Positions 33,214 to 36,390 of a stretch of DNA of 36,390 nucleotides are shown piece by piece. The stretch spans positions 1 through 36,390 of the forward strand of contig CBFIGE010000018.1 in the NCBI GenBank assembly GCA_965662045.1, given 5' to 3'. This DNA comes from UBA3478 sp965662045 (GTDB lineage Bacteria > Bacteroidota > Bacteroidia > Flavobacteriales > Flavobacteriaceae). The position numbers and the translations under genes are program-made. Position 1 is the first letter of the stretch. Every line of letters begins with the position of its first letter. A model generated the notes under the pieces. It did not search any database, was not told the DNA's origin, and worked only from the letters and a program-made list of their open reading frames with translations.

Positions 33214-35313
33214 TTAACGAACAAATGCCTGTGGCATTCCTCCATCTACATTAATCATATTTCCAGTTGATTTTTTCAAGATTCCTACTAGGGCAAATAC
33301 ACCATCGGCAATATCACTTGGATAAATTATTTGACTCATCAAATTTCGTTTAGCGTAATGTGCAGGTAAATCCTCTACGGCCACCCCATAGGCTTTAGCT
33401 CTTCCTTCAGCCCATTCTCCTTCCCAAATTTTACTTCCAATAATTACCCCGTCTGGATTGATTACGTTTACCCTAATTTGTGCTTTCCCCAGTTCAGCTG
33501 CTAAAAGTCGAGTCATGTGCTGTTGAGCCGCTTTAGCTGTTCCATAACCAATATTATTCGGTCCAGATACCACTCCATTTTTACTGGCTATACTTATTAT
33601 ATCTCCGCCAAGTCCTTGAATTTTCATTAGTTCAGCAGCTTTTTGCGCCAATTCGAACTGGGCTTTTACCAGAACGTTTTGTAATAAATCCCAATCTTCG
33701 ACAGTGTGCTCTTCTAAGGTTTTAGAAATGGCTAATCCTGCGCTGTGAACGACGATATCAATTCCACCAAAGTATAGGCAAGCCGATTCGTAAGCCTTGT
33801 CTATGGCCTCTTTTTTAGTGACATCACAACAAATTGTGGTCATCAGGTCAGGGGAATATTCGTCTTTCATTGCCTGAAGTCTTTCCTTGGAAAGATCAGC
33901 GAAAACAACATGAGCGCCTTCTTCAATGAGTTTATCGCATATGGCTTTTCCAATCCCACCTGCAGCTCCAGTGACAAATGCAATCTTTCGTGAGAGTGTT
34001 TTTTCTTTTGGCATCCGCTGCAATTTGGCTTCCTCTAAGAGCCAATATTCGATATCGAAAGCCTCTTGTCGGGGTAGCGCGGTGTAGGTAGAAATCGCCT
34101 CAGCACCTCTCATGACATTGATAGCATTGATGTAAAACTCACTAGCTACTCTTGCAGTTTGTTTGTTCTTAGCAAAGCTAAATAGACCTACTCCAGGATA
34201 AAGCAAGATAACGGGACTCGCATCTCTCATATTTGGTGAATACTCATTTTTATGGCTATTGTAATAATTGACATACTCTTTTTTATAGCGCTCAAAGGAG
34301 GGTCTTAATTTTTCAAATAAGGCTGCAGTATCTTCTAAATTTTCATCTTTGTCTAATGGAAGTACCAAAGGTTGAATTTTAGTCCTTAAAAAGTGGTCTG
34401 GACAAGAGGTACCAAGAGGTGCTAATCGATCAAGATCAAAGCTGTTGACAAATTCCAAAACCAAATCGGAATCGTCAAAATGTCCAATCATTTGATTTTC
34501 AGTGGAACACAGACCTCGAAGTAATGGCATTAACTGTGCAGCACGCATTTTACGCTCAGCTCCATCTAAAGCGTCCACGCGTTTGCCTCCGAAATGATAG
34601 TTTTTAATTTTCGATTTCTCTTCGATGTACAGTGAGGCCTGCTCAATAACTTCTAATGAATTTAAATAGCATTCTTGCGCATCATCTGCCCAAGTAAAGA
34701 GTCCATGAGACTCTAGAACGATTCCTCGAATACCAGGCTGCTGTTTATAACATTTTTCCAATTGCAGCCCTAAATCAAATCCAGGTCTTTGCCAACCTAC
34801 CCATCCCATGGTGTCTCCCCAAATTTCGCGTGTAATATCTTTGCTATTAGCACTCGCTGCAATGGCAATAAGCGCATCAGGGTGAAGATGGTCAATGTGT
34901 TTAAATGGCAATAATCCGTGCAAAGGGGTATCTATAGAGGGTGCACGACTATCCAAATCGTATATACAATGATTGAATAAACCCACCATTCGGTCTTCGT
35001 CATTTAATCCTTGGTAAACATTTTTAAGGTCTCTCAAACGCTTGGTGTAGAGTCCTGCGATTCCTTTTCTTGTTAAAGTTCCAATATCACCACCTGAACC
35101 TTTTATCCACATAACTTCAACGTATTCATCGGTCAGTGGATCTTTTTCTATAGTCTTACAAGAGGTATTACCTCCACCATAATTAGTGATTCTTAAATCT
35201 GCACCAAGTAGATTTGATCGATATAAAAAAAGTGCGACTTGGTCGTCTTTTAAGCTATGAGCGTGGGCTTCATCCCACAAATAATCGACGTGTTTAAAGG
35301 TATGGGTTGACAT
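33214..35313 (-). CDS. rhaDE: Bifunctional rhamnulose-1-phosphate aldolase / L-lactaldehyde dehydrogenase
   Basis: Two-domain fusion of 699 residues. The N-terminal class II (AraD/FucA-like) aldolase has NYGGGNTS at 44-51 for phosphate binding and HIDHLHPDA plus a later ESHGLFTW His for zinc, and splits rhamnulose-1-phosphate into DHAP and L-lactaldehyde. The C-terminal short-chain dehydrogenase (about 440-699) has VTGAAGGIG near 447-455 and Y590-x-x-x-K594 (YGTAK) with the upstream Ser in SIASKNG, and oxidises lactaldehyde to lactate with NAD. The architecture matches TIGR02632. I place the start at 35313 (MSTHTF): an open frame continues 39 codons upstream, but that stretch reads unlike protein and would reach into the divergent promoter. 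First gene of the operon. Confidence 0.92.
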   Translation of the reverse strand: MSTHTFKHVDYLWDEAHAHSLKDDQVALFLYRSNLLGADLRITNYGGGNTSCKTIEKDPLTDEYVEVMWIKGSGGDIGTLTRKGIAGLYTKRLRDLKNVYQGLNDEDRMVGLFNHCIYDLDSRAPSIDTPLHGLLPFKHIDHLHPDALIAIAASANSKDITREIWGDTMGWVGWQRPGFDLGLQLEKCYKQQPGIRGIVLESHGLFTWADDAQECYLNSLEVIEQASLYIEEKSKIKNYHFGGKRVDALDGAERKMRAAQLMPLLRGLCSTENQMIGHFDDSDLVLEFVNSFDLDRLAPLGTSCPDHFLRTKIQPLVLPLDKDENLEDTAALFEKLRPSFERYKKEYVNYYNSHKNEYSPNMRDASPVILLYPGVGLFSFAKNKQTARVASEFYINAINVMRGAEAISTYTALPRQEAFDIEYWLLEEAKLQRMPKEKTLSRKIAFVTGAAGGIGKAICDKLIEEGAHVVFADLSKERLQAMKDEYSPDLMTTICCDVTKKEAIDKAYESACLYFGGIDIVVHSAGLAISKTLEEHTVEDWDLLQNVLVKAQFELAQKAAELMKIQGLGGDIISIASKNGVVSGPNNIGYGTAKAAQQHMTRLLAAELGKAQIRVNVINPDGVIIGSKIWEGEWAEGRAKAYGVAVEDLPAHYAKRNLMSQIIYPSDIADGVFALVGILKKSTGNMINVDGGMPQAFVR

Positions 35314-35428
35314 TTTTTTAGTATGATAAACTATTATCTTAAATATACACAATAAGCGTATACTTTTAATCATCCATAGTTTTGCGCAGAAATTTACTAA
35401 CTTCCAAACGTACCTAACTACTTTAAAC
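35314..35428. promoter_or_regulatory. Divergent promoter region between the rhamnose operon and the esterase
   Basis: 115 bp that must carry both promoters. On the minus strand TACGTTTG (35405-35412) is an exact TAnnTTTG match, about 92 bases ahead of the aldolase ATG, without a well-spaced -33 TTG. No clear plus-strand element was seen. No regulator gene or obvious operator palindrome is present, so how rhamnose is sensed is not visible. Confidence 0.4.
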
Positions 35429-36388
35429 ATGCATTACAAAAAGCTCTTTCCAATAATTTTTACCTTCTTGCTGAGTTTGGCATTATATGCGCAACAGACT
35501 ATTCCTCTTTATGACAATGATCAGATCCCCAATTGGAATTCTTCTTTCAATCCGGAACAAACAAGGATAATCGATGTTCCAACAGGAAAAGCGAGGTTTA
35601 TTTCTAATGTAATCAAGCCAGAATTGAGTGTTTATTTGCCTAAGGAAAATAACTTTAAAGCCGCAGTTGTTTTATGTCCAGGAGGGGGTTATTACGGATT
35701 GGCCATAGACCACGAAGGGCACGATGTTGCAAAAAAATTAAATGAATTTGGAATAGCCGTCTTTGTGCTTAAGTACAGAATGCCTCAAGAGTCGTATTTC
35801 GTAAACAAAAAAGTGGTTCCATTACAAGATGTACAACGAGCTATTCAATATGTGAGAGCCAATGCCTTAAATTTGGGGATAGATTCAGATAAAATAGGCG
35901 TTGCTGGATTTTCTGCCGGAGGACATCTTGCCGCATCTGCTGGGGTACATTTCACCAAACAATTTCAGCCAACACCAATTCACAACAACAGTCGTCCTGA
36001 TTTTATGCTTTTGGTTTATCCCGTAATTAGTTTTCAGGATGGTTTAACCCATAGAGGATCGGCCAATAATTTAATAGGAACTTTTGGCAGTCAAGAAAAA
36101 GATGAGCTCGATGCAGAGGATATGCGTTTTTATTCCAATGAATTACAGGTAGACATGAATACTCCGCCGACCTTTTTGATTCACGCCTTAGACGATGAAG
36201 TAGTTCCTGTAGAAAATAGTTTATTGTTTTCAGCATCGCTTCGTCAAGTAGATGTTGAGGTTGAAACTTTTTTTTACAAAACAGGAGGGCACGGATTTGG
36301 TATGTACAATACATCTTATGAATTGAATTGGGTGGATGCTTTTGTGAGCTGGCTCGAAGATTATTACAGCGAATACGACCGTACGTGA
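35429..36388 (+). CDS. Secreted alpha/beta-hydrolase, probable carbohydrate esterase
   Basis: Serine esterase of 319 residues with a signal peptide (about 1-21, ending LYAQ). The nucleophile elbow is GFSAGG with Ser162; an oxyanion loop CPGGGYYGL precedes it; the acid is Asp255 or Asp256 (HALDDEVVP) and the base is His288 (GGHGFG). The layout matches the BD-FAE/acetyl-esterase-like hydrolases often seen in Bacteroidota polysaccharide-utilisation loci, where they remove acetyl or aromatic ester groups from glycans. It is transcribed away from the rhamnose operon with 115 bp between starts, so it may share a control region with it. It is complete: TGA at 36386-36388, two bases before the window ends. 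Confidence 0.85.
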   Translation: MHYKKLFPIIFTFLLSLALYAQQTIPLYDNDQIPNWNSSFNPEQTRIIDVPTGKARFISNVIKPELSVYLPKENNFKAAVVLCPGGGYYGLAIDHEGHDVAKKLNEFGIAVFVLKYRMPQESYFVNKKVVPLQDVQRAIQYVRANALNLGIDSDKIGVAGFSAGGHLAASAGVHFTKQFQPTPIHNNSRPDFMLLVYPVISFQDGLTHRGSANNLIGTFGSQEKDELDAEDMRFYSNELQVDMNTPPTFLIHALDDEVVPVENSLLFSASLRQVDVEVETFFYKTGGHGFGMYNTSYELNWVDAFVSWLEDYYSEYDRT

Positions 36389-36390
36389 TT

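Noticed and set aside
35314..35430. N-terminal 39-residue extension of the rhamnulose-1-phosphate aldolase fusion
   Set aside because: The family starts close to MSTHTF at 35313. The upstream stretch is basic and hydrophobic, unlike known homologues, and overlaps the divergent esterase start by two bases.
1..36390. Mobile element, prophage, tRNA or rRNA, toxin-antitoxin or defence system
   Set aside because: No transposase, integrase, phage gene, cloverleaf sequence or restriction/defence domain was recognised on either strand.

Overview
The window is a compactly coded, AT-rich stretch that looks like the chromosome of a marine flavobacterium (Bacteroidota, probably Flavobacteriaceae). The evidence is the many short-signal lipoproteins, a GLPGLI protein paired with a TonB-dependent-receptor-like barrel, a BspA/DUF285 repeat surface lipoprotein, a TAnnTTTG promoter element, scarce Shine-Dalgarno sequences, and a gene stock aimed at sulfated and amino-sugar-containing glycans. 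The organism call is inference from gene content; there is no rRNA or other marker gene.

Layout. 1-3113: a terminator of an upstream gene, a repeat-rich surface lipoprotein, a small lipoprotein, and a frameshifted small secreted protein on the minus strand. 3176-5573: a tight plus-strand operon (DoxX-like protein, APC-family amino acid permease, two small membrane proteins). 5644-12927: plus-strand hydrolases, namely a penicillin-acylase-family Ntn hydrolase, two overlapping paralogous SxxK serine hydrolases, an unknown secreted protein and a Cys-type sulfatase. 12924-16123: a minus-strand cassette of three exported proteins (SUMF1 fold, Tat-exported Gfo/Idh/MocA oxidoreductase, Tat-exported sugar-isomerase-like TIM barrel), convergent with the sulfatase. 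16410-19958: GLPGLI protein plus outer-membrane barrel. 19968-24295: minus-strand amino-sugar operon (GH20 hexosaminidase, NagX/DUF5009-type membrane acyltransferase, SIS-domain phosphosugar protein). 24413-25210: two small unknown proteins. 25263-26870: altronate-dehydratase-family enzyme. 26924-27913: lipoprotein TIM-barrel isomerase/epimerase. 28024-35313: five-gene L-rhamnose operon. 35429-36388: secreted alpha/beta-hydrolase esterase, divergent from the rhamnose operon.

How the parts fit. The rhamnose operon encodes a complete predicted route from L-rhamnose to pyruvate: isomerase, kinase, fused aldolase/lactaldehyde dehydrogenase, FMN L-lactate dehydrogenase, plus an unexpected NCS1 (CodB-like) permease. 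With the sulfatase, the esterase, the hexosaminidase and the exported oxidoreductase/isomerase cassette, the region reads as an accessory glycan-degradation region that probably handles rhamnose-rich, sulfated or acetylated material such as algal polysaccharide. No SusC/SusD pair, polysaccharide lyase or transcriptional regulator is present, so the primary depolymerisation and sensing genes would have to lie elsewhere.

The points most worth following are the exported SUMF1/Gfo-Idh-MocA/TIM-barrel cassette as a candidate periplasmic keto-sugar pathway, the NCS1 permease as a candidate rhamnose-pathway transporter, and the acylase/serine-hydrolase trio as a candidate N-acyl or peptide scavenging unit. 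No mobile element, CRISPR array, tRNA or rRNA was seen. No gene-free stretch exceeds 300 bases, unless the doubtful small ORF at 24413 is not real.
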